From Streptomyces sp. G-G2 (GTDB taxonomy: Bacteria > Actinomycetota > Actinomycetes > Streptomycetales > Streptomycetaceae), in the NCBI RefSeq assembly GCF_030063135.1, contig NZ_JASISO010000001.1, positions 144,977-208,976 on the forward strand: a stretch of 64,000 nucleotides of DNA, in the 5' to 3' direction. The notes under the pieces are model-generated. The model had not been told where the DNA came from. It did not search any database and worked only from the letters and a program-made list of their open reading frames with translations. The first letter of the stretch is position 1, and each line of letters starts with the position of its first letter. Below are positions 27,603 through 35,978 of the stretch, piece after piece. The position numbers were made by a program, and so were the translations under genes.

Positions 27603-27693
27603 TCCGGCGCTCTCCGGGCCGTTCCCCTGCGGGCCCCGCGGGTCGCACATAGACTGGCGAACGCCCGGAATGCCCCGACTCAGGGAGTGCGTC

Positions 27694-27768
27694 ATGGCGA
27701 AGCGCGGCAACAAGAAGCGAGCCCGCAGGAAGAAGAAGGCGAATCACGGCAAGCGTCCCAACGCCTGA
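27694..27768 (+). CDS. Ribosomal protein bL37 (24 residues)
   Basis: A tiny, very basic protein: ATG 27694, TGA 27766-27768, 24 codons, with GGGAG at 27683-27687. It begins MAKRGNKKRARRKKK and ends NHGKRPNA. This pattern is that of actinobacterial bL37, a small 50S protein seen in mycobacterial ribosome structures and named in Streptomyces genomes. It is easily missed by gene finders. A strong terminator follows 24 bp later. Confidence 0.88.
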   Translation: MAKRGNKKRARRKKKANHGKRPNA

Positions 27769-27792
27769 CCGGACCGCCCGACCAGCGTGCGG

Positions 27793-27828
27793 AGAGCCGC
27801 GTCCCCGGAACACGGGGGGCGCGGCTCT
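27793..27828. terminator. Bidirectional terminator after bL37
   Basis: AGAGCCGCG (27793-27801) pairs with CGCGGCTCT (27820-27828), with further C4/G4 pairing inside; it lies between the converging bL37 and PepSY genes. Confidence 0.8.
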
Positions 27829-27850
27829 CGCGTCGGGCGGCCGGGATGCG

Positions 27851-28459
27851 TCAGTTGTTGCCGCTGTCGTCGTTCTGGTTGTAGCCGTCGTTGGTCCCGC
27901 CGGAGTCCGAGTTCGACAGGGTGGCCTTGCCCGACGTGGGGTCGACGTGGACGTTCCGGGTGCCGCCGCCCGAGCCCTTGATCTCCACGTTCCAGTACGA
28001 CGCCTGGCTGTTCCCGTTGTCGTTGTTGTCGTCGCTGTCCCAGCTCACCGACCAGACCTGGCCGGGATGGCCCGTGAGGGCGGCCTTCATCGCCTGGACG
28101 GCGGTGACCTTCGCGGCGATCAGGGGCTTGTACTCATTGCCGCTGTCGCTGTTGTCGTCCGTGTTCCGCTGGGTGACCTTGCCGCTGCCGGCGTCGATCT
28201 CCAGCTCCGCGTGGCGGCCGTTCTTGCCGATCACGCCGACGTGCCAGGTCGAGCCGTCCTTGTCGAGGGACTCGACGACGCCGGGGTAGTGCTTGAGCGC
28301 CGCGTCGGCCGCGGTCTGGGCCGATGTGTCGGCCGGTACCGCGGTGATCGCGGTACCGGATCTCGCCGCGTCGGCGGACGTCGAGGCGGCGGCGGCGACC
28401 GGACCGCCGGCCATCAGGACCACGGCCGCGGCGGACGAGACGAACAGATTGCGCTGCAT
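27851..28459 (-). CDS. Secreted double-PepSY-domain protein
   Basis: A 202-residue exported protein. ATG 28459 follows AAGGAGG. The signal peptide is MQRNLFVSSAAAVVLMAGGPVAAAAS (about 1-26). Two PepSY-like repeats are visible: AADAALKHYPGVVESL...VGVIGKNGRHAELEIDAGSGKV and TAVQAMKAALTGHPG...YWNVEIKGSGGGTRNVHVDPTSGKA. An Asn/Asp/Ser/Gly-rich stretch and tail are unusual for such a high-GC gene. PepSY domains often inhibit or bind proteins in the envelope; the target is unknown. No lipobox is seen. Confidence 0.87.
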   Translation of the reverse strand: MQRNLFVSSAAAVVLMAGGPVAAAASTSADAARSGTAITAVPADTSAQTAADAALKHYPGVVESLDKDGSTWHVGVIGKNGRHAELEIDAGSGKVTQRNTDDNSDSGNEYKPLIAAKVTAVQAMKAALTGHPGQVWSVSWDSDDNNDNGNSQASYWNVEIKGSGGGTRNVHVDPTSGKATLSNSDSGGTNDGYNQNDDSGNN

Positions 28460-28559
28460 GACTGACCTCCTTGCCGGAAAGACCCCCACACCATCCTGGG
28501 GGATACCGGCACGGACGGCGCGGCGGAGCCGCCCCCCGGCAGGGCCGCCGCGGTCCCGC

Positions 28560-29072
28560 TCAGGCCTTGCCGCGCTGGTCCCGCAGGTGGTCGGCGACGG
28601 GCCCCAGTGAGGCCCGCAGATCGGCCAGGCCCTGCGGGCTCAGCAGGTCGATGAAATGCTTGCGCACGGACGCGACGTGGTGCGGGGCGACCTTCCGCAT
28701 CAGTTCCATGCCCGCCTCGGTCAGCACGGCGTACAGCCCGCGCCGGTCGGACTCGCAGTTGACGCGGATGACCAGCCCCGCGGCTTCCATGCGGGTGATC
28801 TGGTGCGAGAGCCTGCTCTTGGACTGGAGCGTCGAGGTGGCGAGGTCGCTCATCCGCATCCGCAGGTCCTCGGACTCCGAGAGGTTGACCAGGATCTCGT
28901 AGTCGTTGTTGGTGAGCCCGAAGGGCTGGAGATCCTTTTCCAGCTGGTGCATCAGCAGCCGGCTGACGTCCAGGTGGGTGCGCCAGGCGCACTGCTCGGC
29001 GTCGGTCAGCCAGGGGGTCCCCCCGGACGGACCCGGGGGGAGGGGCGCTGTCTCGGTCTCCATCGTCTCCAT
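28560..29072 (-). CDS. MarR-family transcriptional regulator with repeat in its N-terminus
   Basis: A 170-residue winged-helix regulator. The helix-turn-helix core is LQPFGLTNNDYEILVNLSES...MRMSDLATSTLQSKSRLSHQITRMEAAGLVIR with the wing CESDRRGLYAVLTEAG. The N-terminal METMETETAPLPPGPSGGTPWLTDAEQ is longer than in relatives I remember, because a 32-bp palindromic repeat (29011-29042) adds the Pro/Gly-rich segment in frame. The promoter side (29073-29129) is unusually AT-rich. The target genes are unknown; the AIM24 operon lies upstream on the same strand. Confidence 0.9.
   Translation of the reverse strand: METMETETAPLPPGPSGGTPWLTDAEQCAWRTHLDVSRLLMHQLEKDLQPFGLTNNDYEILVNLSESEDLRMRMSDLATSTLQSKSRLSHQITRMEAAGLVIRVNCESDRRGLYAVLTEAGMELMRKVAPHHVASVRKHFIDLLSPQGLADLRASLGPVADHLRDQRGKA
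29011..29042. repeat. 32-bp palindromic repeat inside MarR gene (copy A)
   Basis: The minus-strand sequence matches the repeat in pta (51122-51153) at 29 of 32 positions, including a common core TCCGTCCGGGGGGACC. It lies in the N-terminal codons of the MarR gene and is read in frame. Confidence 0.85.
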
Positions 29073-29129
29073 GAAAGAACTCTACCTAAGAAGTTGAATT
29101 GCGTATAAAAATGGGAGATACGCGGCCGG

Positions 29130-29939
29130 TCACAGGCCGAGGCGGCGCTGGAGATCACCCAGCTGCCCCGGCATCCGCGGCACACCCAGCTGTCCCAGCG
29201 GCCCCTGCGCCCCGTGCCCGGCGCCCGGGACGCCCGGCTCCGCGCCGACCACCCCCACCGCCTGCTCGGCCATCAGCAGCTCGGTGGACTGGAGCAGCAC
29301 CGTGCCCGCCCCGACGAACTCGAACTGGTGCTCCTCGCCCGAGGTGCCGCCGATCCCGGTGAGCGAACGCAGCCCGCCCAGCACCCCGGTCATGTAACCG
29401 TGGTCGTAGTGGTGGCACGGCGAGGGGCAGTCCGCCCAGCCGACCAGCGCCTGCGGGTCCACCCGCAGCGGCGGCTCCATGAACACCACCGGCCCGTTGG
29501 ACGCGGCCACGAACTTCCCGGTCCCGATCAGCGTCAGGAACCCCGGCACGATCGACTGCTTCAGGGCCAGCGTCGGCTGGTAGGCGAGCAGGTTGCCCGA
29601 CCGGATCGTCAGGTTCCCGTTCTCCAGATCGAACGAGTTCACGTCGAAGGCCCGGTCGGCGAGCAGCATCTTGCCCTGCCCCTCGGCCACCACCCAGTCG
29701 CTCGCGTGCAGCGGCGAGTGGAAGCTCGTGCGCAGCAGCCGGTCGAAGCGGCCGTTGCCGATCCCGTTGAACTCGATCCGCCCGTAATAGGCGACCATCT
29801 TGCCCTTCTGCAGGAACCACTGGCTCCCCTTGAGCTCCACGCAGAAGGTGTAGGAGTTGACGTTGTCGTCGGACGGCAGGGTGTGCGGGTCGAAGACCGT
29901 CGGCCCGCCCGGGCCGCCCGGCACCGGTCCGTAGTTCAC
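29130..29939 (-). CDS. AIM24 family protein (third gene of the trio)
   Basis: A 269-residue AIM24/TRAP-like beta-helix protein. Characteristic strands include FLQKGKMVAYYGRIEF, ASDWVVAEGQGKMLLADRA, NLTIRSGNLLAYQPTLALK and VFMEPPLRVDPQALVGWADC. It is longer than the other two by a Gly/Pro-rich tail ending GQLGDLQRRLGL. The GTG start at 29939 overlaps the stop of the preceding gene (GTGA). No signal peptide or membrane span. AIM24 in yeast affects mitochondrial inner-membrane architecture; the bacterial role is not established. Confidence 0.9.
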   Translation of the reverse strand: MNYGPVPGGPGGPTVFDPHTLPSDDNVNSYTFCVELKGSQWFLQKGKMVAYYGRIEFNGIGNGRFDRLLRTSFHSPLHASDWVVAEGQGKMLLADRAFDVNSFDLENGNLTIRSGNLLAYQPTLALKQSIVPGFLTLIGTGKFVAASNGPVVFMEPPLRVDPQALVGWADCPSPCHHYDHGYMTGVLGGLRSLTGIGGTSGEEHQFEFVGAGTVLLQSTELLMAEQAVGVVGAEPGVPGAGHGAQGPLGQLGVPRMPGQLGDLQRRLGL

Positions 29940-30586
29940 AGCTTGTCCTCCGAGGCCTGTACGTACACCGCGCCCTGCCCGGACAGCTCCAGCTGGAACG
30001 CCTCACCCGAACCGCGCCCCACCATGTCCCGCCAGCCGAGCGCGGTGGAGAGCTTGTTGCGCACGTCGCCGTGGTGGGCGACGTAGGCCTGCGGGTCCAC
30101 GTGCACCGGGCGCTGCGGGCTGATCGGCAGCTCGATGACCCCGCCGTGCGCCATCACCGCGACCGCCCCGTGGCCCTTGAGGGTGGTGGTGAAGAGCCCC
30201 TGGCCGGTGACCTGGCCGCGCACCATTCCCATGACACCTCCCTGCGAGCCCATGAACATCGTGCCCTGCTGGAGGGTGCCGTCGAAGGCGAGCAGCCGGT
30301 CGGCCTCGACGTAGAGGGTCTCGCCGGTGAGATTGATGACCTGAATGTGATGGCCCCCGTGACCGAACATCACGGTCCCGCTGCCCTCGACCGTCATCAG
30401 CGGGGTCTGCTCGTTGGCGACCCGCCGGCCGATCATGCCCATGACGCCGCCCTGGCCGCCCGTGAGGTTCGGGGTGAAGGAGACCTCGCCGCGGTAGGCG
30501 AGCATCGCGCCGCGCTGGCTGTAGAGCTTCTGCCCGGGCGCGACCTGGGCTTCGATCATCTTCGAGTTGATCTCGCGGAACGGCAT
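29936..30586 (-). CDS. AIM24 family protein (second gene of the trio)
   Basis: A 216-residue AIM24 protein, [37 protein letters not shown]. Repeated strand motifs GTVMFGHGGHHIQVINLTGETLYVEADRLLAFD and the C-terminal GSGEAFQLELSGQGAVYVQ match its upstream paralogue. Its ATG shares one base with the TGA of the upstream gene (TGATG at 30584-30588), so translation is coupled. It is rich in Gly-Gly-Val-Met-Gly-Met motifs. Confidence 0.9.
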   Translation of the reverse strand: MPFREINSKMIEAQVAPGQKLYSQRGAMLAYRGEVSFTPNLTGGQGGVMGMIGRRVANEQTPLMTVEGSGTVMFGHGGHHIQVINLTGETLYVEADRLLAFDGTLQQGTMFMGSQGGVMGMVRGQVTGQGLFTTTLKGHGAVAVMAHGGVIELPISPQRPVHVDPQAYVAHHGDVRNKLSTALGWRDMVGRGSGEAFQLELSGQGAVYVQASEDKL

Positions 30587-31224
30587 CAGAGGTCGCCCCC
30601 GATGGTGTTGCGCTCGCTGGGCTGCACGTAGACCAGGCCCTCGCCCTCGAAGCGGATCTGGAAGGACTCGCCCGAGCCCTCGCCGATCAGGGTGCGGAAG
30701 TTCACCCCGGACTGGAAGTGCTGCTGGAGGTCGCCGGTGTGCGCGATGTACGCGCCCGGGTCCACGGCGAGCGGGTACTGGCCGCTGACCCGCAGCACCA
30801 CGGCCGGGCCGTCGGACATGATCGCCGCCTGCCCCGAGCCCTCGACGGTCGTGGTGAACAGGCCGTTGCCCGTCGCCCCGCCGCGCAGCCCGGTGAAGGT
30901 GGTGCCGGTGCGCAGACCGGCGTCGGCGCACAGGAGGTTGCTGGACTCGACGTAGAGCTTCTCGCCCCGGAGGTCGACCAGATTGATCTCACTCGCGCGG
31001 TCGGCGAAGAAGCAGGTGCCGTGTCCCTGCACCTCCATCACGGTCATCTGCTCACCGGTGAGCCGCCGCGTGACCATTCCGCGGAGGCCTTCGCCACCGC
31101 CGGTCATCTTCTTGAAGGCCATCTGGCCGTCGTACGCGACCATCGAGCCGTTCTTCGCTTTCACGGCGTCGCCGGTCAGGTCGACGGCGAGCACCTTGCT
31201 GCCTTGGAGTCGGAACTGAGCCAC
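30586..31224 (-). CDS. AIM24 family protein (first gene of the trio)
   Basis: A 212-residue AIM24 protein, [39 protein letters not shown], heading an operon of three overlapping paralogues. The same beta motifs recur: [32 protein letters not shown] and [22 protein letters not shown]. The three share an RVDP/AVDP/HVDP-x-Ala-hydrophobic segment before a His/Asp-rich turn. No export signal. It is divergent from the DUF3817 gene across 138 bp. Confidence 0.9.
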   Translation of the reverse strand: MAQFRLQGSKVLAVDLTGDAVKAKNGSMVAYDGQMAFKKMTGGGEGLRGMVTRRLTGEQMTVMEVQGHGTCFFADRASEINLVDLRGEKLYVESSNLLCADAGLRTGTTFTGLRGGATGNGLFTTTVEGSGQAAIMSDGPAVVLRVSGQYPLAVDPGAYIAHTGDLQQHFQSGVNFRTLIGEGSGESFQIRFEGEGLVYVQPSERNTIGGDL

Positions 31225-31362
31225 GGGAAGACGTTATCGGCAGCGGGCGGGTGCGAACAGAGCCCCATGGCCGATATCCGTCAAAGCCGGACCCGGAGAA
31301 AGATCACTCGGGGTGGCTGAGACACTGGAACGCACCCCCGGCCTCCATCCCGAAGGTTCCCT

Positions 31363-31707
31363 GTGGACATCAAGACCGCCTCCGCCCTGCACCGGCTGCG
31401 CCTCATCTCCGTACCCGAGGCGCTGTCGTTCCCGGCCCTGCTGATCTTCGGCTCGCTGCTGAGCCGGATCTCGGACATCGACTACCTGATGATGCCGCTG
31501 GGCATCCTGCACGGCATCCTCTTCGTGATCTACGCGGTCTTCCTGCTGGACGTGTGGAACAAGGCGAAGTGGCCGCTCAAGAAGGTCGCCCTGTTCTTCC
31601 TGTTCGCGCTGCTGCCCTTCGGCGGCCTCTTCGGCGACCGGATCCTCAAGCGGGACGAGGCCGACAGCGTGCTCGCCGCGCGGGCGCGCGAGGCGGCGCG
31701 CGCATGA
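31363..31707 (+). CDS. DUF3817 membrane protein (first of two)
   Basis: A 114-residue protein with three hydrophobic segments: [39 protein letters not shown] and [22 protein letters not shown] and W-x-x-AKWP ([12 protein letters not shown]) are family marks. GTG 31363 has GAAGG upstream. Its stop overlaps the next gene by four bases (ATGA, 31704-31707). A paralogue lies at 40315-40650. Function unknown. Confidence 0.87.
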   Translation: MDIKTASALHRLRLISVPEALSFPALLIFGSLLSRISDIDYLMMPLGILHGILFVIYAVFLLDVWNKAKWPLKKVALFFLFALLPFGGLFGDRILKRDEADSVLAARAREAARA

Positions 31708-32000
31708 TCGTCGCGTTTTCCGTGACCCCGCTGGGAGTCGGTGAAGAGGTCGGCGAGTACGTCGCCGACGCGGTCCGCGTCGTGCGCGAATCCGGGCTGC
31801 CGAACCGCACCGACGCCATGTTCACCACCGTCGAGGGCGAGTGGGACCAGGTGATGGACGTCGTGAAGCGCGCGGTGGAGGCCGTCGAAGCGCGGGCGCC
31901 CCGGGTCTCCTTCATCCTCAAGGCCGATATCCGTCCCGGGGTCAGCGACGGCATGACCTCGAAGATCGAGACGGTGGAGCGGCACCTCGCCGAGGGCTGA
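31704..32000 (+). CDS. MTH1187/YqgV-type thiamine-binding-like protein
   Basis: A 98-residue single-domain protein starting [32 protein letters not shown], with [23 protein letters not shown] and a C-terminal [12 protein letters not shown]. It matches the small ferredoxin-like MTH1187/YqgV fold (PF01910), whose members bind thiamine or related compounds. It is translationally coupled to the upstream DUF3817 gene, a pairing that recurs in actinomycetes from memory. No further thiamine gene is nearby. Confidence 0.88.
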   Translation: MIVAFSVTPLGVGEEVGEYVADAVRVVRESGLPNRTDAMFTTVEGEWDQVMDVVKRAVEAVEARAPRVSFILKADIRPGVSDGMTSKIETVERHLAEG

Positions 32001-32171
32001 GTCCCGCCGCGTGCCCGGGGCCGGTGGCCCCCCGGGGCGCGCGCTCGCCCGTACGGCCCTGCGGCCGGGAAGCGGGCAAGAACCGCTCGCTCGGCCGATT
32101 CCCGCTCGCCATGCCGGAGATTGTCCTTTTTCGTAGGGATATCAGTCTCAGGAACGAGCACAGGAGGGACC

Positions 32172-33968
32172 GTGCGGCCGGAAGGCTTCGACTACGAGAC
32201 CCACAGCCGTCTCGCCGGTCCGTTCGCGGAGCCCGAACCCGGCCCGACCGGCGCCTACCGGGTGCGGTACCGCTCCCTGCTGGCGCGCGAGCCGCACCGA
32301 ATACGGGCCGTCGCGCTCATGACGCTCGCGCCCGCGCTGTCCGCCGTGCTGCTCCTCTACCTCCTCTGGCCGACCCACCGGACCGTCCGCGAGGGCGGCG
32401 AGCGCTGGCTCGTCCGCCTCGACGCCGTGATGCTCGTGTCCATCGCGCTGATCATGTTCTTCATGCTGGTCAACGTGGTCGCCATCGCCCACGCCGCGAT
32501 GGTCGCCCGCGACCCGGTCCCGGTGCCGGCCCGGCCCGGCACCCGGGTGGCGTTCCTGACCACCTACGTGCCCGGCAAGGAACCCCTGGCCATGGCCCGG
32601 GCCACCCTCCAGGGCGCGGTGCGCGTCCGGCACGACGGCCCGCTCGACATCTGGCTCCTCGACGAGGGTGACGACCCCGCCGCCAGGGAGCTGTGCGCGG
32701 AACTCGGCGTACGCCACTTCACCCGCAAGGGCATACCCGAGTGGAACACCCGCGAGGGCGCCCACCGGGCGAGGACCAAGCACGGCAACTACAACTCCTG
32801 GCTGGCCCGGCACGGCGGGGACTACGACTTCTTCGCCTCCGTCGATACTGACCACGTCCCGACGCCCAACTTCCTGGAGCGGATGCTCGGTTACTTCCGC
32901 GACCCGGACATCGCCTTCGTCGTCGGACCGCAGGTCTACGGGAACTACACCGGGTCCGTCACCAAGGCCGCCGAGTCCCAGCAGTACCTCTTCCACGCGC
33001 TGATCCAGCGCGCGGGCAACCGCTACGGCGCCCCCATGTTCGTCGGCACCAACAACGCCGTACGGATCACCGCCCTGCGCCAGGTCGGCGGGCTGTACGA
33101 CTCCATCACCGAGGACATGGCCACCGGCTTCGAGCTGCACCGCCGCCGCAACCCCGCCACCGGGCGGTTCTGGCGTTCCGTCTACACCCCGGACGTCCTG
33201 GCCGTCGGCGAGGGCCCGGCCTCTTGGACCGACTTCTTCACCCAGCAGCTGCGCTGGTCGCGCGGGACCTACGAGACCCTCTTCCGGCAGTACTGGAAGA
33301 GCTTCTTCCGGATGCCCCCGGGGCGCTGGCTCAACTACACGCTGATGCTGCTCTACTACCCGATGACCGCCGTGAACTGGCTGCTCGGCGTCCTCAGCTG
33401 CGTCCTGTTCCTGTGGTTCGGCGCCTCCGGCACCCAGGTCTCCTCCGAGGTCTGGCTGATGCTCTACACCGACGCCGCCGCCCTCCAGGTCGGCCTCTAC
33501 CTGTGGAACCGCCGCCACAACGTCTCGCCCCACGAACCCGAGGGCTCCGGCGGCCTGGCCGGGATGGCGATGTCCGCGATCTGCGCCCCCGTCTACCTGA
33601 AGTCCCTCTGCTCGGCGGTCCTGCGCACCCGGGGCCGCTTCGTCGTCACCCCCAAGGGTGGCGACGCCAGCCCGGACCGGCTGTCGACCTTCCGGATCCA
33701 CCTCTTCTGGGCGCTCGTACTGATCGCCTCCCTCGCCGCCTCGGTCCGCTACGGCCACACCCACGCGGCGATGCGGACCTGGGCGGTGCTCGCCCTGTGC
33801 GTCACCTTCGCCCCGCTCGCCGTATGGAGCGCGGGCCTGCTGCGCGTGCGCCGCGAGCGGGCCCGCGCCGGGGCGGGGTCGCGCCGCCGGGCCGAGGACG
33901 CGGGCGCTGCGGCCGAGCCCGGGGAAGAACCGGAGCCCGCCTTCGCCACGACCACCGGAGGTAACTGA
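32172..33968 (+). CDS. cslA: Cellulose-synthase-like glycosyltransferase CslA
   Basis: A processive family-2 glycosyltransferase that in Streptomyces makes a beta-glycan at the hyphal tip, bound by DivIVA. GTG 32172 with AGGAGGGA gives 598 residues. Two membrane spans (about 46-66 and 86-110) precede the cytosolic domain with DxD Asp225/Asp227 (SVDTDH), the TED motif at 313-315 and QQLRW at 358-362, the synthase signature. About five further spans follow, then an Ala/Glu/Arg tail. glxA begins 3 bp after the stop. The name rests on the CslA-GlxA-GH6 arrangement. Confidence 0.88.
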   Translation: MRPEGFDYETHSRLAGPFAEPEPGPTGAYRVRYRSLLAREPHRIRAVALMTLAPALSAVLLLYLLWPTHRTVREGGERWLVRLDAVMLVSIALIMFFMLVNVVAIAHAAMVARDPVPVPARPGTRVAFLTTYVPGKEPLAMARATLQGAVRVRHDGPLDIWLLDEGDDPAARELCAELGVRHFTRKGIPEWNTREGAHRARTKHGNYNSWLARHGGDYDFFASVDTDHVPTPNFLERMLGYFRDPDIAFVVGPQVYGNYTGSVTKAAESQQYLFHALIQRAGNRYGAPMFVGTNNAVRITALRQVGGLYDSITEDMATGFELHRRRNPATGRFWRSVYTPDVLAVGEGPASWTDFFTQQLRWSRGTYETLFRQYWKSFFRMPPGRWLNYTLMLLYYPMTAVNWLLGVLSCVLFLWFGASGTQVSSEVWLMLYTDAAALQVGLYLWNRRHNVSPHEPEGSGGLAGMAMSAICAPVYLKSLCSAVLRTRGRFVVTPKGGDASPDRLSTFRIHLFWALVLIASLAASVRYGHTHAAMRTWAVLALCVTFAPLAVWSAGLLRVRRERARAGAGSRRRAEDAGAAAEPGEEPEPAFATTTGGN

Positions 33969-33971
33969 CCC

Positions 33972-35960
33972 ATGGCCTACCGCCCCTCGAAGAGGTTCAA
34001 GAAGACGGTCCTGGGCACGGGCGCGGCCTTCGTCCTGGTGGCGCTCAACGCCCCCGCCACCCTCTCCTTCGCCGGGGACACGTACCACGCGTACAAGATC
34101 TCCCAGTCCAGCTACAAGATCCAGTACGGCTCCTGGGACCTCATCGGCCTGCCCCGCCAGTACAGGATCAACGCGATGCACGCCGCGCTGCTGCGCACCG
34201 GCAAGGTGCTGCTGATCGCCGGATCCGGCAACAACCAGCGCAACTTCGACAAGGGCACCTTCGACACCGTCCTCTGGGACCCCTCGAACGACACCTTCAA
34301 GAAGATCCCCACCCCCGAGGACTTCTTCTGCTCCGGCCACGCCCAACTCCCCGACGGGCGGCTGCTGGTGGCGGGCGGAACCGCCCGCTACGAGGTGCTC
34401 GACGGCAAGGTCACCCGGGCGGGCGGCGGCATGCGGGTCAAGAACGAGAGCCCCGACCAGGCCGTCACCCTCAAGAAGGGCACCCGTTTCCGTTCCCCGT
34501 CCGGGGTCGAGTACGTCTCCCGCTTCGACGTCACCGTGCCGAAGGCGAAGCGCGAGTTCGAGGTCGGCTACGGGCAGGGCGGCCGGATGCGGCCCTGGCG
34601 CACCAAGATCACCGCCGCCGAGACGCGGGTCTTCGTGGAAGCCGTACGCGAGGGCCGCGAAGGACTCACCACCGAGGCCGCGCAGTACGAGGTCGTCGGC
34701 CTCAAGGGCAAGCGGGCCGACAACGTCTACGGACTCGCCGAGCGGCTCAGCACCGTCAAACAGGACTTCCAGGGGATCAAGTCGGCCTACGAGTTCGACC
34801 CCCGCGCCGAGAAGTACGTACCCGTCGACCCCATGAAGGACGCCCGCTGGTACCCGACTCTCGTCGGCCTCCAGGACGGCAGGGTGCTCGCCGTCTCCGG
34901 CCTCAACGACGTCGGCGACGTGGTCCCCGGAGACAACGAGGTCTACGACCCGCGGACGAAGAAGTGGGCCAAGGGTCCCTTCCACTACTTCCCCACCTAC
35001 CCCGCCCTCTTCCTGACCCGGGGCGGCAAGCTCCTCTTCACCGGCTCCAACGCGGGCTACGGGCCCAAGGACAAGGGCCGCGCCCCCGGCCTGTGGGACC
35101 TGGCGAAGAACGAGTTCAAGAAGGTCGGCGGACTCACCGACCCCGACCAGCTGGAAACCTCCTCCTCCGTACTGCTGCCCCCCGCCCAGGACCAGAAGGT
35201 GATGGTGCTCGGCGGCGGCGGGGTGGGCGAGTCCAAGCTCTCCACCGGCCGCACCGCCGTGATCGACCTCAAGGAGGAGAACCCCGTCTTCCGCTCCACC
35301 GCCCGGCTGCCCCGGGGCACCCGCTACCTCAGCAGCGTCCTGCTCCCGGACGACTCGGTCTTCACCACCGGCGGCTCCACCGACTACCGGGGCCGGGGCG
35401 CCAGCGACATCCACAAGGCGCAGTTCTACTACCCGCGCACCGACACCTTCGTCGCCGCCGCCGACCCCGCCGTCGGCCGGAACTACCACTCCGAGGCGCT
35501 GCTGCTGCCCGACGGACGGGTGGCCACCTTCGGCTCCGACCCGCTCTTCGCGGACAAGGACAACACCAGGCTCGGCACGTTCGAACACCGGCTGGAGGTC
35601 TACAGCCCGCCCTACCTCCACCGGGACCCGGCGCTGCGGCCCGCCCTCGGCGCGGGGCCGGCGCAGGTCGCACCCGGAGGCCGGGCCACCTTCGGGGCGG
35701 CGGACCCGGGGCGGATCGTACGGGCCCGGCTGATGCGGCCCAGCGCGGTCACCCACTCCACCGACGTGGAGCAGCGCTCCGTCGAACTCGGCCTGAGCCG
35801 GACGAAGGACGCGGTCACCGTCGAGGTGCCGGGCGACCCCACGCTCGTACCGCCCGGCTGGTACATGCTGTTCGTGACCGACGCCGACGGGACCCCGTCG
35901 GTGGCCAAGTGGATCCAGGTCCAGGCGCCGAGTACGGCGACGCCCTCGACCGCGGAGTGA
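33972..35960 (+). CDS. glxA: GlxA-type copper radical oxidase
   Basis: A galactose-oxidase-like mono-copper enzyme that in S. lividans is needed with CslA for tip glycan and morphogenesis. 662 residues, with an N-terminal signal anchor (about 10-34, KKTVLGTGAAFVLVALNAPATLSFA). Kelch-type blades form the core. Cofactor positions by alignment: Cys120 (FFCSGHAQLPDGRLLVAGG) for the Cys-Tyr crosslink, Trp293 (DARWYPT), axial Tyr505-His506 (RNYHSEAL) and His595 (VTHSTDVEQR). A C-terminal DUF1929-like domain follows. Translationally coupled to cslA. Confidence 0.9.
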   Translation: MAYRPSKRFKKTVLGTGAAFVLVALNAPATLSFAGDTYHAYKISQSSYKIQYGSWDLIGLPRQYRINAMHAALLRTGKVLLIAGSGNNQRNFDKGTFDTVLWDPSNDTFKKIPTPEDFFCSGHAQLPDGRLLVAGGTARYEVLDGKVTRAGGGMRVKNESPDQAVTLKKGTRFRSPSGVEYVSRFDVTVPKAKREFEVGYGQGGRMRPWRTKITAAETRVFVEAVREGREGLTTEAAQYEVVGLKGKRADNVYGLAERLSTVKQDFQGIKSAYEFDPRAEKYVPVDPMKDARWYPTLVGLQDGRVLAVSGLNDVGDVVPGDNEVYDPRTKKWAKGPFHYFPTYPALFLTRGGKLLFTGSNAGYGPKDKGRAPGLWDLAKNEFKKVGGLTDPDQLETSSSVLLPPAQDQKVMVLGGGGVGESKLSTGRTAVIDLKEENPVFRSTARLPRGTRYLSSVLLPDDSVFTTGGSTDYRGRGASDIHKAQFYYPRTDTFVAAADPAVGRNYHSEALLLPDGRVATFGSDPLFADKDNTRLGTFEHRLEVYSPPYLHRDPALRPALGAGPAQVAPGGRATFGAADPGRIVRARLMRPSAVTHSTDVEQRSVELGLSRTKDAVTVEVPGDPTLVPPGWYMLFVTDADGTPSVAKWIQVQAPSTATPSTAE

Positions 35961-35978
35961 GCCCGGGCCCGGCCGCGG

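Noticed and set aside
32148..35756. 1202-codon open frame on the minus strand across cslA-glxA
   Set aside because: Antisense shadow; low-complexity Gly/Val/Glu composition, while the plus strand encodes two clear enzymes.
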